A stretch of DNA of 64,000 bases, from assembly GCA_950295325.1 (NCBI GenBank), contig OX485805.1:6512501-6576500 (forward strand), read 5' to 3'. How positions within the stretch are numbered: position 1 is the first letter of the stretch; each line of letters starts with the position of its first letter. Below, piece after piece: positions 36,754 to 49,590 of the stretch. The stretch is from Polytrichum commune (Eukaryota; Streptophyta; Polytrichopsida; Polytrichales; Polytrichaceae). Position numbers and translations under genes: made by a program. The notes below the pieces were generated by a model. It did no database searches, was not told where the DNA came from, and saw only the letters and a program-made list of their open reading frames with translations.

Positions 36754-39700
36754 CTACTGCGGCTGATCCTTGTCTATGTGACAAAAATAGTACACAAATT
36801 TTGCTATGAATGTATAGCCTGTCTCCAATATGCTGACTTCATCTTGAGAGGCCACTTTTTCAATCCAGCCCATTCTCAAGGAAGCTAATAACCATGGATA
36901 TAGAGGGGGAGTCAAATTCTTGTCTCTCCTCTGGGCCTTCGGATTCTTGGCAAGCTCACACACATCACCTGCCACTCCGTTTCTGCATGGGTGATGATGT
37001 TCTTCAATAGGCCGCAGATAAATTATCATGTCCCCTTTGTTGCACCCACTACAGACAAAACAGGAGGTGAAACTTTGTACAATGACCTGAAATTCCTGTA
37101 AGTTGCAGAGCTTTTTTATTTTGTTCGCTTTTGTCGACAATGGATTTTGTCGGATCTTATGCTGTTCTACTACGAACCCCATTGTTGATTATAGAGGTAA
37201 ACTCCACACGAGTGTCATGAAGCTCATGACGCTGCGGCTTAGCTCCTGCACAATCACACAACCCTGCATTTAATAAATAATGCACAAGATACTTCCAGAA
37301 AAATTCAGCAGCATGGTGCTCATGGTCGTTTACACTAGGGATGGTTGTGGTTGGGGTTTACTTTCTTTGGTTCTATCTCCATGAAAAGCCACAACCACCA
37401 ACCCCATCAACCCCCAACTCTGCGTGGTTAACCATTCTTGGGGTGGGCTAGAGAGTTTCAAGGCCAAAATCCAGGGAGAAAGTTGAGGAGACAACCACTT
37501 CAATGCCATCAAAGGATAATGAAATCACTTTAATTCTCTATTGAGCCCAAGACCTAAACCAATGATAGACTGCGATTTAGAAGACCGACCCCATCATCAA
37601 CCACAACCACAACCACAACCACAAGGATTCGCACTAAGACAAGTGAATACAAAAAAATTGTAGTTGTAGTTGATTGCGGTGGTTATCCATGATCACAACC
37701 ACCGCTGTAGCGTTAACGAACCTTCAGTCAAGCATGCATACATGTGGAATTATGCAAAACAAAAATTGATGGCCTTCAAGAACATTGGATAAATAAATGG
37801 CTTTGCATCTTACTTGAGCTTCTGGTCGATTGACTTGGAAATGGTCTTGTAGTAGTGGCGATGAGGTTCATGGTCCCTGATCTTGCGTGGTTTTTGAACA
37901 TTGTACGAGGGAGTTGTTCCCAGCTTCTCAGTCGAACAGCATTCTTGGAGCATCTTTAAGCTGGCATAGCTGTCAATCGAGTATTTTTGAGCACCAACGC
38001 TTGGGTCTACACTTGCCGTTTTTGTAACAGTCACGGGTTTTGCAACAATTGACGGAGCAGATTGTGCTCTTAAAATTTGTTTTACTGGAGCTGAAGCTGT
38101 TCTTAGAGGTGCTGCAGACTGTGATTTCGATACAGGGGGCTTGGACAGGGGGGCGGATGCTCTCCGAAGCTTACTGAAAAGGCGTCCAAAATCTCCTGTT
38201 ATCTTGTTCGTCTGCGTGACACCGCCACCACAAAGGAACCACCCCACCTTCACATCCTGGGAAGACCGAAAAACTACATTTTCATAAACAGGTTAATTGA
38301 CTTAACTACACTAAACATCTAATTGATATAATCCACAGCATTCATCATCATCAGCCCACATTAATTGTCTTGTTATCATTGCATGCCAACTAGAGAGGGT
38401 GTCATATGATACTTGGTGCTACATGACACACAAATTTTGATCCCACCATAAATCAGATGTTTAGGGTATTAATTGTGCTCCTTTCTCTCTTTTCAAAGTA
38501 GAATGGAACAAATTGAGGCTATTAGTTGTCTTGTTATCACTGGTTAGCAACTAGTGGGATACCGTATGATACTTTGTGCCACATGACAAGCCATGAAGGC
38601 CACTCTAATTAACATGGCACATCAATTTTCATGCCAAACTAGGTATATGGCATGTTTAGTGTACTGATTGAGCTCCTTTCTCTCTTTTCGACAGTACAGT
38701 GGAAGAATTCAGGTCTTGCTAGCGAATTTCTGGTGCTTGGAAGGTGAGCATCTGGGCAAAAGACCACTTGAAGAGCGAGTGACCTCGTCACAAGTGACAA
38801 TTTTGCTGCACTCTAATTTACAGATATTTCGCACGGTTTCAAAGAGAGAGGTGCCAGTGCTTGATTACAAGGGGAAAATGGCAGAAGAAATTTGAATAAA
38901 CGGAGGCCATCCTGGGATACTTCGCTGACTTTTGCGTAATAGACAGAGGGACTCTTTCGCTACACTATAAATCTGATTTCGCTGCACTACATTAGATGTT
39001 TAGTGCATTTTACTGATTCTGTGTCGGAAAGGAATGGAGCACACTGAGGTGATCTTACCAATTCCGGATCATAGTGACCAAAGGAAAGCATACCAATGCA
39101 CAAGACGGAGGCAGTGATACAAGTGCTACTCAATTTGTTGAAGAAGTAGAGAGGAATTGAATAGTGGTTGGCAGAGGAGGAGTGCACCATAATTACAGAC
39201 ATTGATTGAGGCTATGGACATCCAACCCTCACCTACCTCGAGAAGGAGAAGAAGAATGGGAACAAAACCACAACAGATTTGGAAACAATATCGCATGCCG
39301 TGAAGCTCACTTTTGAGAGAAATTTGCATACCTCCTCCTCACTACTGGCGTCACTGGACTTGTGACTCCCATTGCTCCGGGTTTTGAATGGACGGCTACT
39401 GGATTTCCTCGATTGCGGTTGCGGTTGCGATTGCGGCTCCTCCTCCCTGGTAGACTCAACCGGAGAGATAAGGTTACTAGAGATCAGCTTAGAAGCCGAG
39501 TCATATTCACCTCCACCGAAATAATGCGAATCCAAAGACCGGCCAACAAGCTGCCCTGACCGATGCTCCCAACCGCCATAGCCGTCCTTATCTACATGAT
39601 GATGACCATTGCTGTTGCTGCGGTACTCATTCTCAATCTCCAGGCTTGGCATGGAGTTTCTTACAGGCTGAGGAAGCCTGTTCTTGATCCCCGTGGTCTG

Positions 39701-40660
39701 CCCTTTCTTCACTTTGATACCGTGCAACGTAGGCTGCACATATTTCTTCGGTAACGGAGCCGAAGCAGGTCCTACTTTCGTTGAGCTCTCCCATGGCGGC
39801 ATTGGATTGCTCTTTGGACGATTTCCGGATGTGGTAGGATGCGATTGGTGTGTTTGCTGATGTGATTGATGATGCGATTGTTGATGTGATTGTAGTCCAC
39901 TCCGTGCCCTGGTAGGTGATTTGCTCGGTGCCCTAGCACGGGGAGGGCTAGGAGACCCTAGGTTAACATCATCAACAAATGAAACACGGAGAGAGCTTCC
40001 ACGGCTGGAGGATCTTGCAGACATGCCATCATCCTCCAAGCTGATGTCAAATGCGATTCCTCCTCTTACAGGCTCTGGTGCAATACCGTTAGCAAGGCTG
40101 ATGCTGTGCTGATGATGGATTTGAATCAGTGGGGGCTCCCTGTTGTCCGATTGCTCCTCCTGCTCCTCTTCCCTCTCCTTTTCTGCGTGGTCATGATGAT
40201 GATGGCCGTTGTTGTTGTTGTTGTTGTTTCCCTCATCGACAACCTCGAGAGAAGGAAGCTTAGCAGGGGCTCCTACCATGTGGAGAGGAGCTTTGTTGTT
40301 GTTGACCTCCTCCTTGTGAACTTCTTTAGGTTTCTTCGGTTCCATTAAAGGAATGTACCGTGTGCGTACACTGCCTTTCATTTGAATCCCGTTCAAGTGC
40401 GCCTCCATAGGTGACATCTCGCGCACAACAGATGACCGCTGCTGCGTGTGTAAAGATGGAGCTGGTTGCCAATCCTTAAGTGACACCATGTCCGAGACAT
40501 CATTGTCGTCGTCATCGTTGTTGTTGTTATTGTTGTTGTTAACATTGGTGAGCTGTGGTAGCTTGAACATTAATCCTCCGCCCCGAGCCTGAAGAGCCTT
40601 CAGTAATGCGTCATTGTCGCTCAAATGTGCTGATGTCGTAAGCTCGGTCTCTTTCTCCAT
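36754..40660 (-). CDS. Low-complexity Asn/Ser/His-rich protein, unrecognised
   Basis: Model complement(join(36754..37048, 37814..38256, 39332..40660)), 2067 nt in frame, 688 residues. ATG at 40658-40660 (MEKETELTTSAHL). Donor GTATGC at 39331, acceptor CCCAG before 38256, donor GTAAGA at 37813, acceptor CTGTAG before 37048, stop TAG at 36754. Exon 1 holds poly-Asn, NNNN-DDDD, HHHH, an acidic E-rich run and a His/Gln/Ser stretch. Exon 2 reads DVKVGWFLCGGGV and GDFGRLFSKLRRASAPLSKP, the most conserved-looking part. Exon 3 reads GCNKGDMIIYLRPIEEHHHP and WLLASLRMGWIEKVASQDEV. No known family recognised. If the second intron is retained, translation stops at 37810-37812 after 591 residues. Confidence 0.7.
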
Positions 40661-42343
40661 GGCTCTATGAAGTTTGAAAACAAGACGAAAGTCTAGCGTA
40701 TAAGTGCATGTTGATTAAAGTGATATACCTCCACTCATGCCAATCCTTTGAACTTTCTACGTCCTTTATGCCTCTGCAGAGGCATAAAGTGCACCAAAGA
40801 ATACAGGACGAGGGCACACATCCACACTTAATGCAATCATTGAATTTTCTTACACGAGTACTGTTTTAGAAACTTGATTGGTGGACACTGGAGATGCATC
40901 GTAACAAATGGATACCATGGCCCGCCTGACATAGTTTTATGACTTTCTGACATAGCTTTCTTCTGTGATTAAATGAACTGAACCCCAGGCTAGCAATCAT
41001 CTTCAGATACCACTTCGTATGTTACGGCAATATGCTGGAGCATGTTACATGACCTGCTACAAGATCCAGCCAACTTACCTCCAGAGGTGAAAATCCAAAT
41101 CCTAATCCTTTTTTGGTTACATGTATCAAATTTTTATACTGGATAATAATTACCACTAGGTGACTTTATAGAATGAAGTCACCCTGTTTGCTAACTTAGA
41201 CAAGCAGACTTGGATAAAGGAGGTTTGTGAGAGAGGAACCACTTGGAGCCATGAAAAACAACTTCATCTCAGGACTTATGCCAGTTCCAAAGTTTCTGTC
41301 AAGAAATAAAATGTTGGAACAACCTAGTTCGCATGATATAAAGATGATCATAAAGGCAGCCATCACTGTGTAATACAAGGTCACAATCAAGCGCGACCGG
41401 TCACATTGGACAACAAAATAAATAGATACCATAACATTTTTAAGTAAAAAGGATCAGGTTTTCTGCGCACGTCTACAACACTTAAAAGGTCACTCAGACA
41501 AGGAATCTGCAGCACCTGTGTGACAGTGCAAGGTTGCATGCGTAGGTCCGCGATATTGATGCACCAAAGCTGTGATGCTACATCAGCTCCTGTTCTTAAT
41601 GAAATAAAAGAGGTACTTAGATTCAGTGCACTCTCGGAAGCACTTACTTAGACGGTCTCCGCCAGTGCGTGCAACACAATCCTCATGTCCACTTCTTATT
41701 ACACAATCCCAAAACACAACACCTATGCAAGGAGCCCCAGAACATCACCAACGTACCAATCTACTAAACATGCAAAAACCTAGCAAGTCAAAACATTCTA
41801 CTTGAAACGGGCCATTTGAACTTTTATTTATCATCTGGGATATTATATTGCTTCTGGCTAGATCTGTTACAAGGAAAAAACCAGTGTCTCTTATCCTCCG
41901 ATTCAAAACGACTTCCGCATGATACAATATCATCATCGTCATATAAGGAGGACATAGGACCCCGTTTTGAATTTTTAACATATCCAGACGGGAAGCACCT
42001 AATAGAACGTCAAGCCCCACAAAAGTGGCAACACCTCCTCCCAGAGAGCCTACCAATGCATCATTCCGTGAGATCCACAACTACCATGACAACCTAAACC
42101 CTAAACCCCGGCGATTCGAACGACACAAGGTTCAGGATTTGGACCATGCTCTCCCTCACTCGAGTCAATCCCAAACCCTGCCGAAACTTCGCCATTCATT
42201 CTCCACACAAGCAACGAAAGTGACGGAGGTAACGGCGAGTGCGCGGATCAAAATCCGAATCCAAATGCAAAATGCAAACCTCGGAGTTTGGATACAGGGC
42301 GACAAAAAGAAAGGATTTAAGGCAAGGATTGGAGTGTACTCAC

Positions 42344-42600
42344 CTGGGTCGTTAGAATGTCATGCGAAGAGCGGAGGGGGAAGTGCTTGCAAACGCGAAG
42401 GAAAGGCTTAGGAGGGGCTGTGAATCGCATTGGGAGAGGAGAGGGGAGCCAATTCGCGGACAGCCGTCGATGCGGGGCCTGGGATCGGGGGATCGGACGG
42501 TTGGAAAGGCATGCTGGGAGACCGGGGAGTCCTGAGCTGGCTGGCTGCTGGGCCCCGAGGGCGCCGGGGGAGCGGGGTGCGGGGCCCGCCATCATCTACG
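42344..42600 (-). promoter_or_regulatory. Presumed 5' UTR exon and promoter of the low-complexity-protein gene
   Basis: On the minus strand a strong donor (CCCAG|GTGAGT) begins at 42343, in the middle of an unusually GC- and CpG-rich stretch (42340-42600) within AT-rich surroundings. It lies about 1.7 kb upstream of the start codon at 40660, with acceptor-like CATAG at about 40665. I infer a non-coding first exon and a long leader intron. The transcription start is not determined. Confidence 0.45.
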
Positions 42601-42699
42601 TCGTCTTGTGTCTGGCTATCCGGATTGTTAGGGTCGCTTTTACACTAGAGCTCTCTCTCTCATGAGTGTAAGAGAGAGAGAGCTTCCGATAAGCTAAGC

Positions 42700-43900
42700 T
42701 TTATGTGGGTGTTCCGTGGCCTACTTTCAATAGTCTCCGAGTTCTAGTGATCATCTTTACACATTGAAACTTTGTGTTGTGTTAGCATATCTACGATGAA
42801 GCGTCGCTAAAAATCGGATTGAAAATCGAAATTCTTTTGATATAGTTATGATTATTGCAAGTGCATGTGTGTGTTCATTCTTTGTAAATGGGATATCCAT
42901 GTCCTCCCGATTGTAGTGTGTTGCATTGATTAATCCCAAAATACATCATATTTTGTCAAGTCTCAAAATTAGTGAGGGCTGAGATCTTTATCGAGTGATA
43001 CTAAATCCATGAATACGTGCTCATTTACCATATATTTAAAGAGACGTATTGTGTGCTCTAAAGTGCTTGTGGAATGATTTTAAAAAATTAAAACAAAAAA
43101 AAATTTGCAAACACGAGTGTTGTCAATGAATAGTGCCATGATGAATAATGTCGGTACTTTCAAAGAATGTTGCTACTATGAATAGTGCCGAGATGAATAG
43201 TGCTTCCTATATCTTTTGGTGGCACTAGTTTCATAGCGTAGAGAAATTTAGTATCACCTTCACTGATTTCCCTTGCTCACTATCAGCCCTCCCTCACTAA
43301 TCGGATAATCGATGTATTCAGTGTAGAATGGAGATAAATTTTGAGTACAGTAAGCTAAAAACGTATGTGGGTGTTAAGTGGCTCCTTTATTCATGTTCTC
43401 TAACTCCTACCAATCATTTATTCAATATCTGAAATTGTGTTGCATTAGCAAATCTATGATGAAGCATCACTAAAAAATGGATTGGCATTTGGAGTTCGTT
43501 TCATATTGTTATGATTATTGTAATTGCACGTGTGTGTGATTCCTTAAATGGATATCTAGGTCCCCAAATTGTGTTGGCCAATGATTGTAGAATGGAGATA
43601 AATTTTGAGCACGATAAGCTAAGTTTATGTGGGTGTTCAATTGTTCCTTCTTCATGTTGTCCAACTTCTGTCAATCATCTTTACGCATTGAAACTTGTGT
43701 TGCATAAGCAAATCTATGATGAAGCATCACCAACTCTCAAGTTGAAAATCAAAAATCTTTTGATAGAGTTATGATTATTGTAAGTGCATGTGTGTTGATT
43801 CTTTGAATGGATATATATAGGTACTCCCAACTGTGTTAACAAATGAATGTAGAATGGAGATAAATTTTGAGCACATAGTCCAATATGTTTTAAACTCGTG
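42700..43900 (+). repeat. Family F copies, two of them in tandem
   Basis: Units begin near 42700, 43358 and 43612 with AGCT(A)AG/AA...TATGTGGGTGTT and run through AGCAAATCTATGATGAAGCA, AGTTATGATTATTG(C/T)AA and GTAGAATGGAGATAAATTTT. The last two are about 255 bp apart, head to tail. A family G MITE (42969-43313) separates the first from the second. Confidence 0.6.
42969..43313. mobile_element. MITE family G, copy 2 (reversed)
   Basis: Left ATTAGTGAGGGCTGAGATC; right AGCCCTCCCTCACTAATCGG, so the ends are inverted repeats. Internal TTTGGTGGCACTAGTTTCAT and CATGATGAATAATG are reverse-order relatives of 32218 and 54050. Confidence 0.6.
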
Positions 43901-44290
43901 TATTGTTGGGCTCCAATCTTAGATCCAACCTAATCACACACCACTCAAGTATAGGTGTTCGATTCAAATATATTACCAAATAAGGCCCACAGATCTTAGC
44001 ATTGTTGAACTTCAAAGGTCTCAGCCACACCGTTGATTATGGGTAATCAATGCTAGGGAGTGCTAGGGAGAAGTGTTAGCTTAAGTACTTGTTAGGTTTT
44101 ATTTGTGCGGCCACCATCGAATTAAATTACGGGTATGTGGGTGTTATTTGGGTGTTTTTGAAGTCAAACACCTATATTTGATTGGATTGTAGTTAGGTGA
44201 GAATCAAAGGACAAACACCATAAAGACATATGTTTAAACGAGATTGGACGATGTATTAAAATTTTATGAACTACTCCACACTCTATAATG
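43901..44290. repeat. Family A fragments in both orientations
   Basis: 43870-43990 carries AATCTTAGATCCAACCTAAT and ACCACTCAAGTATAGGTGTT (forward). 44165-44290 carries AACACCTATATTTGATTGGA and GTGAGAATCAAAGGACAAAC (reverse). Confidence 0.45.
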
Positions 44291-44798
44291 TTCTCAAGGT
44301 TTTCCACATGCTTAGAATCTAAATGCACTTTGATGCAAGCATCAAAAGTTAAGCAATGGAAGAATATTGTGCAACCTTGAGCCTCAATTTAAGAATGTGT
44401 GAAGACTTTACGTCTTAAGATAAACTTGTAATGGGTTGAGGTGCAGGGCCTACATGTCTTACATTTGCCATTATTAATAGGGACCACCTCCGATGGAGAC
44501 AACAACATTTGTCCCATATCCATGTCTTGGGTTCACATATGAGCTCGCAATTATGGTCAAGGTGAAGCTCTCTCTCTCTCTCTCCTTGGACTTGACAAGC
44601 TTTTGTCCAAAGTTCAAAAGGGGTTCAAAACGTTGACCGATCTTGAAGCTCCCTATTGTTTGAGCAACTAGGAAGTGGCCATGCTCAAAGTGAGATATCA
44701 AGTGGGGAATTGTACTACAAAAGAAGAATTATATTGACAAGCCAAGGAATGCATGAATGCCCATGATTGGCTTGGGACCCACAAAGCTAGAGCTTAAA

Positions 44799-45358
44799 CC
44801 ATGCCTCCTAAGAAGTGGCAAATTCCCGTCATAGTGTCACCTTGTGCCACTTTTAAGCTTGCCGAAGTGTCACTTTTAACTTTTATCGCACTTGTTGTGT
44901 GTGTGCTGATGGTTTTGGTTTAGTGACTGAAATTTTAGAAATTTGGGGGCGTGTAATATACCGTTGGGAATATATTCTCAAGACCTTTTCCAACAATATA
45001 TTACACGCCCCAATTTTTTTAAATGCAGTTGTAGAACAAAAAAGAAAAATATGTAGTTGTTTAACGACTGCAAATCAAGTTTGTCAAAAGAACTGCAACC
45101 AATTTCGGCTGCGGTTTTTTTGGGCATAATTTTCTACTAGTGTTTCCATTCTCAAATGGGAAAATATTGCAAATCGAACTTCACTCACCAACTTGATGTT
45201 GGAGGGTATCTTCCATAGCAAGCAACATAATAACCTAACCAAAATTCAAGAGCAAACAAAACATTAAATGCACCGATGCCACTTTTAATTCGCCTAGTCT
45301 GCCACTTTTAAGCTAAAATTGGCAAAAACTGGCATATGCCATTTTTTAGGAGGCATGG
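44799..45358. mobile_element. 560-bp TIR element with 6-bp target duplication
   Basis: Ends CCATGCCTCCTAAGAAGTGG and, reverse complemented, CCATGCCTCCTAAAAAATGG. CTTAAA flanks both ends (44793-44798 and 45359-45364). Inside, 44944-45018 forms a second inverted repeat (GGGGCGTGTAATATA against TATATTACACGCCCC). No transposase. Confidence 0.6.
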
Positions 45359-45364
45359 CTTAAA

Positions 45365-48300
45365 CTCTCAACATTCTCAAGCGACCCTCTTGAGATAGTT
45401 TAAAGATTATGACTGAGAAGTTCTCATAATTGACCAAGAGCATGTTGTAGGTAATCCTCATGGAATCCATCAAGGCACCATTACAACCACCATACAAGCC
45501 ATGGGTTATCATCTTGCACCAATGAAAGAACAATGCACATATGCCACTATGATAGATTTGCATATTTTTCAATGATGTGGGACAAGTTTCCAACAACACA
45601 TGACATGCATGGTACTTGTATTGCATTTGAGCATTTTAAGCCAAGTAACATGTTTAAACTCTCAATTTGAAAGTTGAAGAGTAAAAGTTGAAGTTTAAAG
45701 TGGCCTTGAGTGAACAAGCATGAGTAAGAGGCTCCCCATCAATGGAAAAGGCTCCTTTCTTCATGCTCCCAACCTCTCTATGTAGTTTTTAAAACCCCTT
45801 GAAAGTGGCCCTAAACACAACATCCTACCGTTGATAGCAAGCTCTTTGAATATCTTCTTTTTATTTCCAAAAATAATATGCTTCCAACTATTAGCTCATG
45901 GTTTCACCATTGTGGATGCAAAAAAAAAGGTGCAGGAAGACGTTTGTTTGTTTACAATGCAACTTGTACGCCTAAGGGGTTGTTTATATCATGGACCATG
46001 AAGTCATCCCTTGCTCCTCTAAAATATGTGATTAGCCGTTGAACTCGTCCCATACCACTTCAGTTTACATCAAGAAAACAATGTAAGAGTGATCATGGAG
46101 CTTGAGGTCCGCAAAAGGCACATTTTTAGGCCTACATTATCCATTGTCATGGTCCAACATGTTTTGTAATGGAAGAGGCAAAAGATGTTCTCTAGCTGCA
46201 AATGTCAAGGGACCATGCCAGAGAAATGTTGTTTTTTTTTGGGGGGGGGGGGGAGGGAGGGCAAACATTTTTCATAGTCACAAGGAAAGAAGGGACGAAG
46301 AAGGGGAGAAGGTCAAACACAAAGAAAAATTCCCAAGTCTTCCTTTTTTGGACATATATTAGAGAAACGAGCACATCCACTTTTTGGTGCATGGTCGCTT
46401 CTCTTAGTCCACATAGTCTGAAGCCTCCAAAGGCCAAGCCCAAAGTCCAAAGGAAGAAGGAGCATCCCACTTTATTCCCTACCCAAAACCTCAGGGGGGG
46501 GGGGCAGTGTGTTAAAAAGTTAAGGATATAGGTGCAAACAACCACTACTTTATAGGGGGGTATTACTTTCAATTCTCTTCTTTTTTCACATGCTATCATT
46601 ATGTAAATTTCTACTTTGGGTTAATAAAAAAATGGCTTGCATTACTTATAATTCCAAATTACCTATTATTCCATACCCTATAATACTTTAAAGATGTCCA
46701 GTGCCATTTTTGATACCCTATATAATTACTCTTAAGTCCATTTATAATTTTTAGCCCCCATGTTTTTAAAATACCCTATCATTTGTTCGCACGTATATTG
46801 CTACTCCAACCAATGACTACCCCCCCCCCCACGAGCCCAAAACAACCCCTCCAATTTAACGACCAGTTAATAAAACAAATCAACGGCCTCTCGACCATAC
46901 TTTGGGTTTCCATTCTTGTCCAACCCAAACTTCCTTTGAGAGCCCGTCACCTTGGTCAAAAAGTACGGCCATGCAGGCATTTTGGAGAACGACAACCTTT
47001 TTTTTTTGGAGACAAAAGGTCGACAGGCGAACGCCAAAGCACAGGAGGTAGTTGACCACCTAGCAAGTTTTCCGTCAAGTAGAGAGGAGATTTCACAGCC
47101 GGGATTCAAACCGCCAACCTCCTCCTTGAGATTTGGGTATCTCTCCACCATCATCCAGTAGTTTAACGTCATCTCGGACCAGATGGATAACCTTTGGACT
47201 TTGGCCTCTAGTGTGAAGGGTCGAGAGGCTGAATTCTTGGTTTCTTGCAGTCTGATGGGTGGAAATCGACGGCCTCTTCACCTTCGGCCATAGTGTGAAG
47301 TAGCCCTAATTTGTTGATACAAAGTCAACAAGATTGTTGTTTCAGAGGTGCTTAGGGTTTCTTAACAACCCCATGTGCTTACTCTTTCCAATTCTTAGTT
47401 AGGGCCTTGCTCCAAACACGGGTTTTGCATTAAAAAAAACCATGCAGTCTCCACAATCCGGCTGAAGATCTGTCTATAGAGTTATCCGTAACGTCCCTCA
47501 AACGAGGGATGAAACCGTGGGGTTGACTCTTACCTCTATTAGGAGCTCCTCAAATCGTTGTATATCGGAGCCTATTTTGAAAGTTGGGTGAATTTTTGGG
47601 TGAATTTTTTTTGGCACTTCCTCTTTTCATTGTAACCCTTAACTTTTCGGAGCACGTTGTGGGTTTCATCAGTTCATCTAAAAAGTAAGCTTTCTAGAGT
47701 TCAATGTTCATTGTACCTAAACCGAAAGTTGTTGCTAATGACTTTAAGATCACATCAATGCAGTAACGATATTTAGTCATTTTCATGATTTGTCTACAAT
47801 CAATTTAGAATCATTAAACTTCAAACAATTGTGATAGAACTATAGTCCAAACTCTTGAGATTATATAAAGAATAGATATACATTCCAAGGTAAGAAAACA
47901 AGTCCATAGAATATTGACAAGTTCCAATCAAAATAATATGAAGTTGCTATATATAGCAATATATAATCAAAGGAAAATGTTACTTCATTCTTGACTTTAA
48001 ATGATTATTATGACAACCATCTTTTCATATTGAAATGGGATCATCGCCATCGACAAAAAAAAGTTCAAGAGGAGCACAATGATGCATGTTTTGACCTTCG
48101 TAGCACCTTCCTTTTGGATGAATTTGCTTTCAAAAGTCATTTATAAACCCAAAATGGGCCTCTCTAGAAGTAAAGGGTTTAGAACATTATAGAGTTGAAG
48201 TTTAGGATCTAAAACAGGGCTCCTAACATCCCATAATTATGCTAAATAATGTTAGGCTAAACCCATGGTTTCAATTGCTTTAGTTCATATATAACTCTAA
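45365..48300. other. Intergenic, homopolymer-rich, no supported gene
   Basis: Long G or C runs at 46241-46253, 46494-46504 and about 46820-46830. A GGCC-CTAGTGTGAAG motif near 47204 and its relative near 47290 resemble the PIF-like MITE ends at 4205 and 12311, but no element could be delimited. Confidence 0.4.
46232..46253 (+). repeat. T-run followed by G13
   Basis: Nine T then thirteen G; third example of the T-then-G junction in the window. Confidence 0.9.
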
Positions 48301-48879
48301 TATAATGTATGGGTTCTAATGGGTTTATGCTAGGATCTTGATAATGTGATTGTCTAACCTAGGGCAAGGAAATAGAATCCCATCCAATGAATGGGGAGTA
48401 CCGAACTTTAGTTACGAGCTAGCCGAAATTTTTTGGAGATTTCCGAATGAGTTCGCAATGATTCGGACGAGGTACCGACTTAAAATTGTTGAGGTCGGAA
48501 ATTGACCGGTTCAAATGAGAAAAGATCGGCAATATAGCTGGTTGAGGCATCATATTTTAGGATATTTACCGAGCCAATTTTTAAATTTTAGGCAAGTAGC
48601 CGAAGGGACTAGGGATAGGGCGGAAATTTCTACTAGGGTAATACTAGAGTCATGACTCATAAGGTCAAGAACCATGGAGGCTAATTAATTTAGGATTGGT
48701 TCCATTCACTGGGCCAATTAGGGTTTTGAGGCTCTAAGCACCCAAGGACCCTCTCTCACAAGTATAAGGAGTTTGAGTCCCTTGTGCAAAGTGTCTCACT
48801 CCTCTCACTCCTCTACTGGGGTTTCTCTCTGTGCTCTTTCGCTTCTGTTTGTTTCTGCATCCACATGCGATCTAGTTGG

Positions 48880-49105
48880 AGACATATGTTTCGGAGGTCC
48901 AGTTCGGTGCGGCGATCCACCTGCGATACAGTTGGTGACATTTGTTTCGGAGGTCCAGGATGAAGGTCCACTTCGGTGCGGCGATCCATTGCGATCCAGT
49001 TGGAGACATTTGTTTCGGAGGTCCAGGGTGAAGGTCCAGTTCGGAGGTTCAATTCGGTGCGGTGATCCACTGCAATCCAGTCGGAGACATCTGTTTCGGA
49101 GGTCG
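48880..49105 (+). repeat. Variable-length tandem repeat (55-81 bp units)
   Basis: GACAT(A/T/C)TGTTTCGGAGGTC recurs at 48882, 48937, 49005 and 49086. Each unit carries TTCGGTGCGG(C/T)GATCCA. The unit grows by partial internal duplication. The preceding TATAAGGAG and pyrimidine-rich stretch near 48760-48830 could be a promoter or LTR-like start, which I cannot prove. Confidence 0.7.
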
Positions 49106-49386
49106 TGAATCTCTTGAAATTTTGTAGATAAGTCTTGAAGAGTAGGAAACAAACTTGTGCGGAACCAATGCTCGTCTCTTGGATCTCTTGAATTTCTCAC
49201 AACGATTCTTGAATCTCCTGGATCTCTCATAGCGATTTTGAGACTTCACATTGACATCACACTGCAATTTTGTGCATGGCGCCATGAAGTACAAAGCGTG
49301 GGATGAAATTTGGGGTCTAGGGTTTAGGATTTAGTGTCCAAAATTTAATAAAAACACAAGTGTGAAACAAACTTGGGAGTAAAAAT

Positions 49387-49590
49387 TTGGAAGCTATGCT
49401 TAGAATTGCTTTAGAGGGACCAAATGAAAATTTTGATAATATTATTGAAGAGGCAATTCCTTTGTGGAAAACTGGAACCAAATACCGGTTTTTATATGCT
49501 AATCCTTCACGTTTTGTGTCTTCTGCAAGTGATGCATCTTGTTCAGTAAGTTCAACAATGTTTTCTAATTCTGAGGATACGGATGTTTAA
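49387..49590 (+). pseudogene. Possible hAT-type transposase C-terminal fragment
   Basis: The frame reads EAMLRIALEGPNENFDNII and IPLWKTGTKYRFLYANPSRF and ends with a Ser-rich tail. Composition and wording look genuinely coding and recall the C-terminal region of plant hAT/zf-BED transposase-like proteins. No upstream exon or other transposase part was found. Treat as a remnant. Confidence 0.35.

Noticed and set aside
37328-37725. Segment with GGTTGTGGTTGGGG at the left and CCACAACCACAACC-like sequence at the right.
   Set aside because: Mostly simple (CCACAA)n repeats; the similarity of ends is explained by low complexity.
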